The notes under the pieces: generated by a model
Told to the model about the DNA's origin: nothing
Seen by the model: the letters and a program-made list of their open reading frames with translations, nothing else
Databases searched by the model: none
NCBI RefSeq assembly: GCF_000150275.1
Contig: NW_002060943.1
Span: 7,882,066 to 7,946,065, forward strand
Length of the DNA stretch: 64,000 bases
From: Trichoplax adhaerens
Lineage: Eukaryota > Placozoa > Uniplacotomia > Trichoplacea > Trichoplacidae
Direction: 5' to 3'
Made by a program: the position numbers and the translations under genes
Shown here: positions 23,701-37,717 of the stretch, piece by piece
Layout of the letters: each line of letters starts with the position of its first letter
How positions within the stretch are numbered: position 1 is the stretch's first letter

Positions 23701-24837
23701 TTAAAATGTCTTCTGTACATACCCTGGGGATATATTTGCCTGAGGTATTGTTTGGCAGAAACCTGGCCGCCATTAACTGCTGCGCAGTGCGCAGTAGCAT
23801 GGACCTTTAGAACTCCAGAGGTCCATTATCCAAGCGAGTAATTATACAGTACAGTACAGTACAGTACAGTACTGTAAAAGCTAGCCAATCAGGTTACAGT
23901 ACAGTACTGTACAAGTGTACATACTGTTCTATGTGTACTGTACTACCGCTAAGCAAAGTCTTGTGCTACCAAATTGTAAGCAGTGACAGTTCTGAATCAG
24001 AGATATATAAAATAGTTTTAGCAGCACCATATCAAAATGTGTTAATAAATAAATAATTATATAATTGAAGTTTTATTTAAGGTCTCTATAGTGATAACTC
24101 GATCTCAGTCATATAAGGCAGTAGGCCTGCAATAGTCAGAGTACAGTATGTAAATTTGACGGTACTTTGGAACGTCCCTTGCAGTTACATACCGGTCTAC
24201 ACGTTCGTACTGGTCTTAATTTAAGGGAAAATTAACCATATGCCCAATTAATTTAATCCATTTAATCGGGTAATAGTCTCCTAGGTAATTTCTGTACTGA
24301 CAAAATGGACTGTGTAGCATCGGGAATGAACACATAGCTGGATGTATATGATTCGACTAGTCTTCAGTATTAAAATTAAGCGCGATTTACTGTAATTTAC
24401 TGTCATAACTTCAAAGAGTAAGTAGAAGTCAACTTACATACTAGTACTGTACATTGTACAATACAATATAACAACAGACTAAAATTCTATGAAATAGTTT
24501 ATCGTCTTAGATTTTCGTATTATCTTCTTTGCTTAATGATTTTTGAAATTTTTGTTATTATTTAGGATTAAGCTTCGGTTGCAGTTGTGCATTTTATCCT
24601 TTGGGTTGGGATAGTGCTTCGGTGCGAGTTATTTGTGGAGAACAGAGTGCTATTTATCGCCTAGGACGATGCACCATTGGATGGTGTTACTGGGCAGGAA
24701 TTGCCTCTTCGGCAATTTCTCTGCTGGCTGCAATACTGGCTTTTACCAGTTTTGCGATAACTGCTAATAGAGATCGACAGGTTAATCGGTCGAAATCATC
24801 TGATGCTAGAGAAACATCTCCTAATCATAATGTTTAA
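20797..24837 (+). CDS. LHFPL: LHFPL tetraspan family membrane protein
   Basis: Four-pass membrane protein of the lipoma HMGIC fusion partner-like family; vertebrate members are subunits of hair-cell mechanotransduction and GABA-A receptor complexes. Exon 1 is 20797-21214 and exon 2 is 24566-24837 (stop TAA), phase 1, about 229 aa. Family landmarks: TM1 followed by LPYWLIGYW and VTFGTFRACNYPG, the ICARYNDFNDIPS-W-AC loop, TM2, a basic loop, then CAFYPLGWDSASVR-CG and the C-rich IGWCYWAG entering TM4. The tail is polar and Ser-rich. The subfamily (LHFPL1-7) cannot be set by eye. The single intron of 3351 nt is by far the longest here and carries GTAC repeats. Confidence 0.9.
23846..23944. repeat. 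GTAC-phased repeat block in LHFPL intron
   Basis: Six or more TACAG units in a row, then about 20 bp of unique DNA with a CCAAT sequence, then a palindromic TACAGTACAGTACTGTACA run. A short satellite of the same family occurs at 24441-24466. It could be an intronic enhancer, an alternative promoter or a simple repeat. Confidence 0.8.
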
Positions 24838-26891
24838 TCACACTATAATAATACGAGAAATCGCATCAAACCTTAGATTTCAATAGTAAATAATTAAAAT
24901 AATATATTTATTAATGCTAAAAAATATTAGTAAATTTAATCGTTTTGCTCGGAGTCAATGACTGTAGTATAAATTATAAATGACAGACATAAATTAGCTG
25001 TCTAATGCAATGATAAATCCCTGAAATGCTAAAATACGCACATCGATACTGAATGATTGATATACGAGTAGAATTAGATCAAAAATTTTATCAAATGCAT
25101 TTAAATTTTAGACAATAGCTCAATGAATGGAAGATTCAGTTCATGAAATCTATAGGAGTGATATTTCGATTTTATCATTAATTGATGCTTTCTTTGGTCC
25201 TCTTTAATCGCGGATAAACAGCTAGAAATTGAAAATGTTTCGAATTCACTATTCATATACATCATCAATGTCTTTACACTGTTATTAGGTTTCATCATTA
25301 GTTATACAGTAGAAGGCCATTGACATTAATTTAGATCTATTTCTGTTGCGTATCTATTACAATGTAAATAATATCGACTTCCATATCATTGTTAACTAAA
25401 TTATATAATACAACTAATAATCTAATCTAAAAAGCTCTAGATCTGCATTATGAGCAATGCAAATCTATGCTTGTATCATTTAGTTATATATTCCGATTAA
25501 TTATAAGTAGCGAAGCTTGAAGAGATAAAAATGTAAATTGAGTTAAAGAATTAAAAGAATCTGCAATCGAGGTACGCATTTATAGCGCAAATTTTATACC
25601 TCTATGACAACACTGTCGCTAGTTTATTAAGTATAAAATTTTCGATGTTTTTACTTATGCATTATTTAAAGCACTCTCTATGTCATATGTAACTGAACTG
25701 ATTACTGTAAAGCTTGTATTTATTGACATTTTTTCATTTATCAAATACAATCTTAAAATTAATTTCTGAAATAAATAACTGGATTTAAGCTATATTCGTT
25801 CGAGTAGATGTTAGTAGGATAGTGTATGATTATGGTATAAAATCATTTCAGCAAATTTTATTAATTCGCAACCTTCTTCCTTTAAGTTCTTTTATTATTT
25901 CTGATACCATGAACTACTCGATGCACCTAGTAGTCCATACTGATACCTAATTAGTATTTAAAATAGCGGTGACTCTTGTTGCTACTATCATACATTATTT
26001 GTATGACTTAACTTGCTATTATTGGGCAGTGAACATCCATTAGTAAGAATCAATTTTAAATTATCAAATTGATAATTATAATAATCAATTAATGTCGATA
26101 ACTGTGTACCTCAACTTGACATATGGTAAATGCGAACTATACAAAACTGGCAGTTAATTAATGATTAAAATATTTTCACTGCGGTATCGAACTTAAAAAA
26201 TATTCGTAATACGTATATCCTTCTTACCACAGTAATGACATACCGTGATTCGATACCATATTCTCAAAAGTCTTGCAAAAGTATATCTAACGATAATTAT
26301 CTTATTACAATTATATCCTAAATCTTATTAATGAAGTACGTTTGAAAGTGTATAATATACTGAGATCAATCACTATATAGGTTTCTTCCCTGATGCAAAC
26401 AATATGCTTACAATCGAAATTAAAAAATATTGCTAATAATTATTTTGGATGTCAATAGCTTACATAGTGTATTAAATAATATACTCGTACATATATACGT
26501 AACATGAGGTTTATGCTTTATTTGTATCGTAAACAGTGCATACTTCAAATTAAAGGCCAATTGATTATAATTAGTTACATGGGTATATTTCTCATTTTGG
26601 TAACAAATGAAAACAATGATAGAATTTATATCACAACACAACATAGGGCGAACAGTGAGTATCTAAAATGTATGCACGAAGCTATCAAAATTTTAATCAC
26701 ATATGTTAACGATATCAAATGTTATGCACAGTAAGTAAATTCACTCAGATATTTGCTTAAGAAATTGTCGGATATAGCTATTCGATAACGTCAGTATTTG
26801 AAGACAGTAACAATAATTATACATACAAAGATAAGAAAATAAAACCTTGCTTGTTAATATGACTTATGCGGTCAGCATGCTTTAATGTCGT
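24838..26891. other. intergenic between convergent LHFPL and TRIP12
   Basis: Two kilobases of AT-rich DNA with only short unconserved ORFs. No repeats, exon chains or RNA genes were recognised. Confidence 0.55.
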
Positions 26892-29800
26892 CTACGACAA
26901 GTGAAATGATAGCTGTCCTTCATTTATTGCAGTTCTTAACTTAACAGACATTACTTCGATAGTAGAATAATCAGGTAGCTTTAAGTAATTTACACAACTC
27001 ATTACTGACGGGAGCAAATCATCCGTTTCCCTTTGTATGTCGAAAGCCTTACGAACAATTGTTAATGGAGGATTTAAGCTTTTAAGTCCTAGTAATTTAA
27101 GTATTTACACATAATTAATTCATATAGTATTTGTCAATCTATTATCGTGTATTATAATATTAAACAGATAAACCGAAATACCTCCTATCGGAAGTCTTGG
27201 ACTGCCAGTGACAAATTGCAGAAATTGGCGTTGCTCATCAGTCTCATACGATGACAATATTTCGAAAAGAAATTTCACGGCGCGACTAATATAATAAATA
27301 ATTCTCAGTGAAGACTTTAAATGCTATAAAATTGTGCTAATGTTACAAACCTGTCATGATTATAACCATGGTCGATACGGCAACAATCTATTAAATCTGT
27401 GAAATATAAGAAGTAAGTTTGATTGTAATCCTTTAGAAATTGTATAGCAAAACTAGCATATTTTTTTAACCTTTCATATTAAATTTTTCAAGTTCTTTTC
27501 CGGAAAATAAAAGATTTATCTAAGAGAAATGTCTAAAATTTAGCTTGAAAGTTTTAAATTATTACCTAAATCATGGTATTACTATGCTTACTTCATAAGG
27601 GTAAAAAATCTGTAACTTTGATAGTGGAAAGATACTTTCAAATCCTTCTTTAAAAGCAGTCATTTGCTTAGACACACCTTCAATAAGGGTCCAGTGTATT
27701 ACCAGCTAAAAAAGAAATTAAATCTTCCATATTGAATCAAGCGTAACCTTAACGTAAATTTCCATCGAGTCACGAACCTGCAAGTAGTCTTCCAAGTTTT
27801 CAAGCGATACAGACATATTTTTACTGTTTTTCTACAAGTGGGATAACAGTTTTAGTAGTAGTACTTGCAAGTAAGCATTTCAAAGAATTTTGAAAAAGCG
27901 TGATTACTTTTAACTCAAAATTAGGCTGGCCAGGTAACGTAAAATCTAAACAAAGGTCATCTACAGTTTCTTCAAGCTTTCGTAAATTAGCGACGTTTTC
28001 CTTCGACTACATTTGTTTAAATACATGATATTAGTAAGATGAAATAGTAAATTATTTCACTATTTCACTTGCAATAGAAATGCCAGGATGAAAAAACATT
28101 TATGATTTTATATTTAGTTCTTACATTGGAACTATCATTCTCAATTCGTGTTTTTTCTATTAGAATGCCATGGAGATCATTTAAAGACTTTGCAAAAACT
28201 GGATCAATAATCTAACGTTATAGATTTTAACCATTAGTAAAACAAGTTTATTAAAATTGGCAGTAAATAGGATACTAATTCAATACCTGGATATCCTTAA
28301 TATTTAAAGTTGATTCTAGGTTTAGAATCCATTTACAAAATGGTTGACTTAGCGGAAGATCGACCTAATGTAAGTATGGTATTTAATATATTTAGAAAAA
28401 ATATAAAAATATTCAGAAAATTTTACAGCAGATGTGCTAACCAATCTAAAATCCATCAAAGCTTTAGCAATGAACCGCCCAAGTAAATTAAACCTATTAC
28501 AAATCTGTTTTACGGTTGTCGATTTAGTTTTCTTGCCTATCGGATCTATCAGACAAAGCAGATTAGTTAATCTTGATAATTTAAGGAAAACGTCCAATCA
28601 GTTGCTTAAAATTCATATGTCAGTTTATTTTGTCATACTTGGATAGAGTCCATAAGAGGTACCAACGTAAGATTTCCCGTCAATATCACCTAAAATTGTA
28701 ATATATCAACATATGGAAAATAAAGCAATGATAATAGCTTAACTGATCATCAATTAATATATTGTACTTGTGCTTTTCGAGACGTCATTTCGCCACATAT
28801 TGAGATTACATCGTTGAAATTCTTGTGATACTTGCGTAAAAAATTCCATAGTAGGGCCTGATCCAAATCCAACCTGATTTATACGTCCAAATTCGTTCAT
28901 TTCAGCTCTCTGTAATTAATATTAGCTACTGTTATTTACTAACCTCTCCGTCATATTGTATTTCTAAAATTGACTTCGAGCAACTTCTATCCTGAAAGAT
29001 TGCTTCTGCTTCTTTTAGTATGTCATTACGAGAAATAACTTTCTGGAAAGAGAAAATGTATTTTTTCTAAGTATAACAAAACTAGAAATTGAATACTGCA
29101 ATCTCCACATACCTTCTTTTTATCAAGTCGACGATTTGAATTGCTACTATTGGAAGCGTCAGTGCGTGAACTAGTTGTTTTCTCCTAAAAAATTTACTTT
29201 ATAAATCATTCCACGTTCAAATTGAACTGTGATATATTATAATAAACCAACCTGTAACTTTATCATAGCACGTTCACGATCAAAGGCAGTATAATAGAAG
29301 AGTAACTGCCGATGTTCGAAAGATATCAGAAAGGGACTAAAAAATGTATAAAGATTGCATATAAATCTTTTATGAGGCGTTCGTGATACTGTATATACAA
29401 TTCTTTAATACCATTCGTGACAGATAGCTGTCAACCACGTTGGAAAAGTCGATGCCATAACAGCAATTGGATCTAGTAGTTTTTCAATGATAGGACTGAA
29501 TAAGTCATTACTAGAACAGATTTAAAAGTGTAATACTGTCAATAAATTATAATTAAAACCTTGTAAAAGTCTTGCTGCTTTGGTTGATAATTTATCGCTA
29601 GAGAAATTCTCTCTTTGAACGGTCTCAATTAAACTCTCCGGAATCTGAAGGTTACACATCGATAAATAACAGATACTATGTCACGCTTTCATAATTATCA
29701 GATAACTGCAATGAACGAAGTTCTTGAAACAGTTTTAAATTGAGACCTGATAAATTCTAAGATTATCTGTCATAAAGTAGATCTCTCTTAAGAGGCCAAT

Positions 29801-32800
29801 TATTTCTGCGGATGGATCACCTAATATGCAATAAAAAATATTTATTAATCATGGCTGTCTCTGGCTATACTAAAAACAATATTCTAATTGTGGTCACATA
29901 CCCAAGGAAATTTTTTTCTTAACCGCTAGATCAATCCTTGCAAGTATCTCCGCGTTTGAAATATAGTCTATTCGTAAGGGTTATCATGGGTATTAATTAT
30001 ACAAGAAAATAAGTATTGTATTTCCCAGGTTACAAGATCAGTAACATTACCTGATACTTTCCAATTTGATTTCGAAGATTTGCCGCTACTATTTTTTCTA
30101 TGTTTTCGGGTAGATTCGGTACTTTCTTCCGAATGAGCAGCGGCATCAGTGATTGGTCGGTACCTACGTAGAAAGTTTAATTTAATACTTGTAGTTTACG
30201 AACAATTGATTAGCGCAACGCCTACATACAGTACATTAAATATTTTTATATGCATTACCACACAGTATGAACATGGCTCCACAGGGCGGATGAACAATTT
30301 TCACGTCCGGAATTGTAAAATCCATATTTTGACTAAAAAATGAATAGGTGTAAGAAGTTTTCGAATAAAAATTAGCTGAAATTGTTAACTTTATGTGATC
30401 ATATAATTAAGAATACTTCGTAATGTCGGCAAACTGCTTCGTAAAAAGTCACATTGTATGTAAGAACGGTGTCTCCAATTAATAATTCTAATTGATGTCT
30501 AAAAAATAATTATTGCAATTATACATGAATAGAATTATGATCATATCAGCTAAATTTTAAAAGATATCACTAATATATATCTGTCTTTACCTGGCATTGC
30601 TAAAACCAAAGAATTGACCGGTTGCCTAATTTTGATTAAAGAGTTGGTTAATTGTCCCCGTTTACATTAACGTAGCGAAATATAGCATACCTTTACACTG
30701 CTACCGTCATCGGAACTGAGGGCAAGAAACGAGATATTGAAGACAAATTAAATTAAAATTTCATAGCAAATAATTATTAACGCAAATGACAAGGTTTAAC
30801 TTACTCTTCATCGCTGTCAAGATGGTCGGCTCCCTGTTTTAAAATCAACCTAATTTAAGATTATATTCATAATTAGAATTATAAAGATGCTCTACTTTAC
30901 CTTGCTTTGCGTCCCATAACCTCGCATTAATAGATAACGTTCTAATGCCTATAAAATAAGTACCATGATCATGAATTATGTCAAATCGCCATAATAAACT
31001 ATATCGATAAAAAAGTTATAGTCTTTTACCTCAATCTGTGCTAACGGATCGATTTTTAAAATGCCACCTCTCCATTGATCGAGATTATTGCAAGATGGGT
31101 GACGCTTAAGTTGGCACTATTATTAGGGCAGAACAGTTTTAATATCATCAAGGTAATGCAAACTTAAAGCAATTACACTAAAGATTTATAAAGACCGTAA
31201 GATTATACCTTCAATTGATGAGAAAGTAAATATCCAACAGAATAAGACCTAAAGCATATCCGAGATCAAGTAAACATATTATAACGATAAAGCTACATAC
31301 TTATATCGTCTTTTTTACATACCCGTCACCGGATATTGAATGATTCGTTGGGACTGAAAACTAGAATACACATAAAGCTATTAAAAATAGACAAGATAAT
31401 TGACGAAAATCAACGAGGAAAGAATTCATAATCAAGCTACTAAATACCTCTTCTTGTTGAGTGACACAGTTAATTAGTTTTTTTATTAACAGAATTAATG
31501 GGGAAGATGATTGTATCGCCTGAAATGAAAAGAAGGAATAAGTTAATACAAGTCTAACATCAATAAATTCTATGCTTATTGCCAGTTAGGCGTTCATTTA
31601 GAGCAAAGAGATACTATTTTACCTGAACCTGTTCGTTCGATAATAGTTCCTTGTCCATCGATAGCTATTAAATAATAAATACACTGGTTTTTATAATCCG
31701 ATCAAAACCAATGCTTGATCATTCGTATATCAAATTCAAGACTTACTGGAAAATTTAGAAATACGTTCAAAAATTGAATGTGGTGTTTCATTTTTAATTC
31801 AGAATTTAAATTAGTTCCGGAAAGAAATCTAAAGGATGATACAAAACAAGGTAGTTACAATACAAGGGTTAAACCGTTACATCATCAAAACTCTGACACA
31901 CTTTAATAAACTGGTAATAACACCGCTATGGATCATTTCAAAAGTTGTAATATTTTCATCGCCTCCTATAGTTACGGATTTTAATTCCTGATAAAAAATT
32001 GGTTAATTGTAAGTTAGTTCACATGTGTATTTTTCACAAGTGGACAAATATAATGCAATATACACCTTCAAATTCTTGATATTCCTGGGACTCTGAAATA
32101 GTGTAAACAAGATTGTGTAAAGCACACAATTGCGACTCATAGATTATGATTAAAACTCACAAAGATACTTACGTTTCCTTGCAGACTGCGAGCGATGTCA
32201 GATAATTTCGATAAAATATTGCTAGAATGTCTGACATTCGAATTGGATGCTTCGTTTTCATAATAATTGTCACAGAAACGTTGGGCTATAGGAAAGTAAT
32301 AAGTCTGGTGTTAAATCTACTTTAATACTATTTGTTTCCAATTAAAGGATATGATCGCAAACCTTGATCTTTAATCCATTGCCTTAATTTCGAGGTCCTT
32401 TCATTAGAAACATTTAAATTGGATTTCTAGATAAGCAATTATAAAAGATAATTTATATTTCCGGTACATGATTTGCTATTTCATCAATTATCGAAGTTTA
32501 CATATGATAAATCCACGAAATATAGATTATATGAGCTATTCTAGATACCTTTCGATCGGATGCTGATTCTATAGTAGATTTATGCTTTTCTCTTTTATTA
32601 CTTTTCCGCCTGATATAAAAATTACGTCAGTAATACTGATTTTTATATATAAATTTCTGTCTGGATAATTAGAGTATTACCTTTCCATGGGATTTGGCTT
32701 AATTGGTGCATGTTCAGCAAAGGAACTAGTAACAGGCTCTCGGATATCATCGTAACTCGTAATCTAGAGTAACATTTAAGATTTTATTACAAATTTCAGC

Positions 32801-35800
32801 AAATACCACAGACCAGATAACATATATACAGTTAGCAATATACATTATCAATTGATTTAGCCAGATTAGCCACAGCGTGGAATACTCCTATAAGGTTTAG
32901 ATAGAAAAAAATTTTAGTCAAACATAGATACATTTGGATGAAATATTACCGTCTTATTAGAGATATCATACCTTCTTTGATAAAATAGTTTCGAAAAACA
33001 TCTTCAAGCTTATGCATTAATACCTGTGCCATCAAGAGGCTAGAAGCTATAGTTCTAAGATTAATTGACATACTAGTTAGCAGTAATAACATAGAAAAAT
33101 ATATTTATTATCTAACATATATTGTAATTCCTACCTGATTTCTTTCGATGAGATCATGAGCGTTAAATAACTGTAATAAATTTTGAACATGTAGGTAAAT
33201 GCAGATATCAAGTACAACTAAAAAATGTTACTACTGTACTATTGAGAAAAAATCTCATATACCATGATATAGCATGATCACGAAGGATATCTCTTAAAAC
33301 TTCCGAACTATATCAAAGTAATAGACTGGTTTAGTATAGGGATAACAAATTTCAGTGTAGATAAATATCATACCTTGAGAAATAAATCATTTTAAGAATT
33401 GCATCTAGACAACGTAGTCGAACATCTAGCGCAGGCTGAAAAGCAGTTATCACAATTAAATGAAAGTGTATGATCCCAGAGCAAACTTGTTAATAAAGAT
33501 GGTAGTGGAGGAAAGAGAATTAGCTGTGTAAAGTAAATTGCAAAAACCTACCGTTGAAATATAAACTTCGTAAAATACAGCGAAAAGGCTCTAAAGAAAT
33601 ATATATACCATCAGCATTACATATTGAACTATTACACAATTCGAATTATATTTAAATCTATCGATTTCTGCAAAACCTTTATAAAGTCCACCGATAACTG
33701 AGAGTTTTGTTCGAAAAATGCCTTTAAAATCTCTTGATTCTACGATATAAATAGATAAGCACACACAAAGAAAAATCGTAGTTTAAACACAAAGGCCTCA
33801 GTAATCACAAAATTAACTTCAGAAGATATTATTTACCTGATTGATGACCTTTTTATCTGCAGATCGCTTTCTCGACAATCGACGTATTGGTCGCGACATG
33901 CGAGACAGTTCATTTGTCTGATGTATTTATAAACAAATACAAGCTTGAGGTATTTGCAAATTAATCGTGTAATTATAATAAATATGTAATTACTTGCTGC
34001 ATTGAGTTCAGGTCTATATTGTATGGACCTCCATCGATCTCAATACTGACTTCACCTTCACCCTGGCGGTATGCATGCTGGATAAACAGAGAAAATTTTT
34101 GTTCCGTCAATAATAAAATACGTTCTAAACTTAATAGTCCACTACGAACCTCTAACAGCATCCCATGATGGTTTAAATAAGGTCTCCAAAGCCCATTATC
34201 ATCTTGCCATTGCCATTGAATCTAAATTAAAGGAGCAGATCATAACTAAAATCATGAAGGAAAGTCGAGAAGAAAATTCTCTATTATAGTGCATTATCTT
34301 ACAGGATTTGAAATGTTACTATTTGATTCAAGATGTCTTCTTATCTCAAAGATTCCTAAGTATATTTAAAAGCGCGAAAACGAACACTCAAATCGTGAAT
34401 CTTTTTGCAAGGTTAGAATAAGCAATAAAGATCCTTTTGCTATTAGTTACCTGACTCCGGAAGTTCCGGTAATAGTTTGCTAAAAGTATTAAATGAAAGG
34501 TATTATTAATATATTAATAGTAGCTACAAATTACCTAAATATAATTGATGAAATGATTTCATAAATTACCAAACAAAAGAAGATATCGCGTGCAGTTCTT
34601 GAATACTCTTTGGAAGTAACTTCAATTTATAATTAGTCAATACATATAACAACATTAACGACATGATGTACTGGTCCGTTTTCAATATCCTATGGCTTAC
34701 CTTTAAATTGCCTGCAGTAATATCGACATCAGCCGAACCAATCAGCCAAAATCTAATACTATTGGCAATATCTAGGATAGAGAAGAGCTGCTTTAGAACT
34801 AATAAACTGAAATAATAGTAGCTCAAATATTATTTTACTTTGCCGGATTAGCTTCAATGCGGCCTCAGGTACAGTGTAACAGAGAATCGTCAACATTTTA
34901 ACACAGTCAATGAAAGAGTCCGTACTAATCAAAGGCGGAGACAGTGTAAGCTGTAAAATTTAATATTAACGTAAAATGTTAACCGCTTTATGGTATTAAG
35001 AACAGAATCATAACATAAAAAACATATCGTAAGTACGCATAACTCTTTAATAGATACTAACCAGCTGCTGTATCGATTTTAGTAGATTAAAATCAACAAT
35101 CTTCAATAGTAGCTCCTATAACGTAGCGATTATATGGGTAAAACCTTAGTATCTTCGCAATTATGTCTGGAAAAATATGTAGAAAATACCTCTTCCGCAT
35201 GCAAATTTCCAACAAGTCTACTGAAGCAAGTGCAGGAATTTTCGACGCATATCTTATCCTTAACGTAAATTCAAAGGTTAGTGAAAATACATTACTGAGA
35301 GGGACATAGCTGAAATATTATTACATTTTAATAAATATAACTCACTTGACATAGCAACTTTTCTAAGATAGTTGGTAAAACTTCCTTAACGTGATAAAAT
35401 TCTTTACTGGTGACATGATGGCAGCAATTTGCAGCAATAGTAAGTGCATATCGCTACATCAATTCGTAATATGGAAAGTATAAATGACATTTATAAGCAG
35501 AGAAAAAAGCCACAGTTGCTAATTACTGTTATCCGAAAATTTACCTGTGTATTTATAGGGAAAAAGTCAATGTACGTTAAGCAAATGTTGATACCATCGT
35601 GATCGAGAATAGCTTTTGCATGACGTTTGGATAACTCCTTTAATGTCATTAAAGACTGTTCAGCAACGTCCATAAATTCAATTGCTTTTAGCTACATTAT
35701 CAATCAGTAACAATCAAACAAAGAGTTCAATATGTTAATAGATGTACTATTAAAAATCAAGGTATTATGAAATATATAACTTCCACTTTAGCAACCTTAT

Positions 35801-37717
35801 TTAATAGCTGTGGGATAGCAGACGCAATTACAGGCGAAGTCCTTGGCAGAACTACTAATAGATTAGTTAAGCATCGACCAGCATGATTCATCTATCAGGT
35901 ATGATGAATTAGAATATTAGGGATATATCAGTACCTTGTTATGAAATATAATGGATAAGCCTCCAAATTTATGTTAGATTGAAGTTATTAGATATACTAA
36001 CAATTTCAAAGTTATGTTCCTTTTCAAGAAGTTTCACTAATGCCGGAACTATTTGCCTAACGGGAAATCCGGCTAAGGTGTCTTCATTTCCCATAAGAAT
36101 TTCCTAAAATTGATGCATGTTAACTTATTATCAACGTAATGATAGCTTTATGTTAGCCTAGTTGAAAGATGATGAGAGTGCCATACTTGTGAGAGATTCA
36201 TGACAGCTTCCGTCTGCCGCGGCTCACTATCGGATTGCAGTTCATCGAGGACCGGCTGATATTTCGAAGCTAATAATAATAAATTATAGCAAAGCACCTT
36301 ATAAAATAATATAATTAAGGCTCCAACTACACTAATTACGTTATTCAGTAATAAAATAGTAATACTACAGCATAAAATAAAATTAACGAACCACTTCCAA
36401 CGGTTTTTTGAATCAATTGCTGCACATGAGGTCGTAATGCTCCTAAAAGATGTGACGGCAGTCCTCGTGAAGCAAGCAAGGCTAGCGATTCAAAATTTAA
36501 GTAATGATATCAGTACGTGCAATGCGCTTGTTATGAATCTTTGGAATCAAGGCAAAACATTGTAGATATTTTAATGAGATTGCAACAACTTAAATATTCA
36601 AGTAACAGACTTTTTTGTACTGCATTGACTTTATTAAATATAATATATTACATAGAAACACTTGATAAATACAGTATTATACCTTGCAATCTCCCAAGTT
36701 CACCTTCATCCGGTGCACTAAGATCATCAATACTTCGGGGTGATGAATGTGCTAATAATGCATGTTAATAAATGATATGATACTGTTAAAGATATACAAG
36801 TACTAAATATACATTACCTTAATATAACTATGAAATCTAAGGTAATGTGATCGGAATGGTAACATTATCTTAACTGACAAGATATACATAATATATCAAC
36901 CTATAAGGGACGGAATACCACCAGAGGCGCCAACATTGGCATTAGCTGATTGACCTCCATCTCTCCCCGATAAACTTGCGGAATTCGAAGAACTATTTTG
37001 ATCGTCTGATGACATCGCCCGGCTACCTTCAACGTCACAATCGGGCTTCCGGGGGCTGCGCCCACGACAACTGGAAAAGGAAAAGGTGTCAATGTTGAAA
37101 ATATTGCCGAAGTTAAGTTATAAAAGTAAGACTAATCCGTCCAATCATGAGTTCAATATTATATACTGCATGCATATTTATGAAATGTAAAATTTGTATT
37201 ACAAATTGCGTTGTAGAAAGTAATAGAAACAATGGACTATTACTGTAGGATATCTTCTACAGTAATGTTACCTAGTACTGGAACAGGAACCCGTTGCTTC
37301 TGTGTGGGAATTACTCTTGTTGTCAAGATGATAATTCACACTTGTATCAACCAAGTTAGTGCTCTTTACTTTATCACCTAAAATGTGATAATCGCTCACA
37401 GGATCAATTTCAGACGAGCTTTTAGGAACTAGTAAAAATGAAAGTAATAAAATTTTAGATCAATTAAACGACATTTATTACTTTCAAATGCACTTTATAC
37501 AAAATATTTGATAACGAGTGTAAAACAAGATTTAAAATTTGAATATAATTTCATCATAATTGTAACTATTTGCGCAGACTCTTTAAGAAGTATCCATGAC
37601 TAAAGCTGACCTCGTTGCTCGTATTTACTGTAACCAAATCGAACAGGAGGGGTTGAATGGCGTTTAGAACGCCTTACGCTTTTGCTGGAGGAGGAATAGG
37701 AGTCTTTATTTGATAAT
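26892..37717 (-). CDS. TRIP12: TRIP12-type HECT E3 ubiquitin ligase (extreme 5' unresolved)
   Basis: E3 ligase of the TRIP12/UFD4 group, which acts in ubiquitin-fusion degradation and chromatin or DNA-damage control. About 50 exons read in order on the minus strand. A basic Ser/Arg-rich N-terminus lies at 37717-37274 and about 37072-36902. ARM repeats run about 36753-34400 ([35 protein letters not shown]). The WWE domain is at about 34220-33990 ([12 protein letters not shown] to [10 protein letters not shown]). The helical middle follows, with [15 protein letters not shown] and [12 protein letters not shown]. The HECT domain is at about 29050-26892, with [42 protein letters not shown] and [14 protein letters not shown]. 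The catalytic Cys is in [12 protein letters not shown] and the end is GQLSFHLS, stop TAG. The exon at 37633-37717 enters in phase 2, so an initiator exon lies further upstream and was not found. Two HECT junctions (near 28590 and 27500) lack clean AG acceptors by eye. Confidence 0.93.
34078..34149 (-). other. stop-free 72-nt intron inside the TRIP12 WWE domain
   Basis: The open frame across the WWE exon is 24 residues longer than the family. Removing 72 nt from a GTTCGT donor to a pyrimidine-rich CCAG acceptor joins GMLLE to [12 protein letters not shown], which aligns without gaps to the remembered vertebrate TRIP12 WWE. The length is a multiple of three and there is no stop, so retention would give an in-frame insertion. 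Confidence 0.7.
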
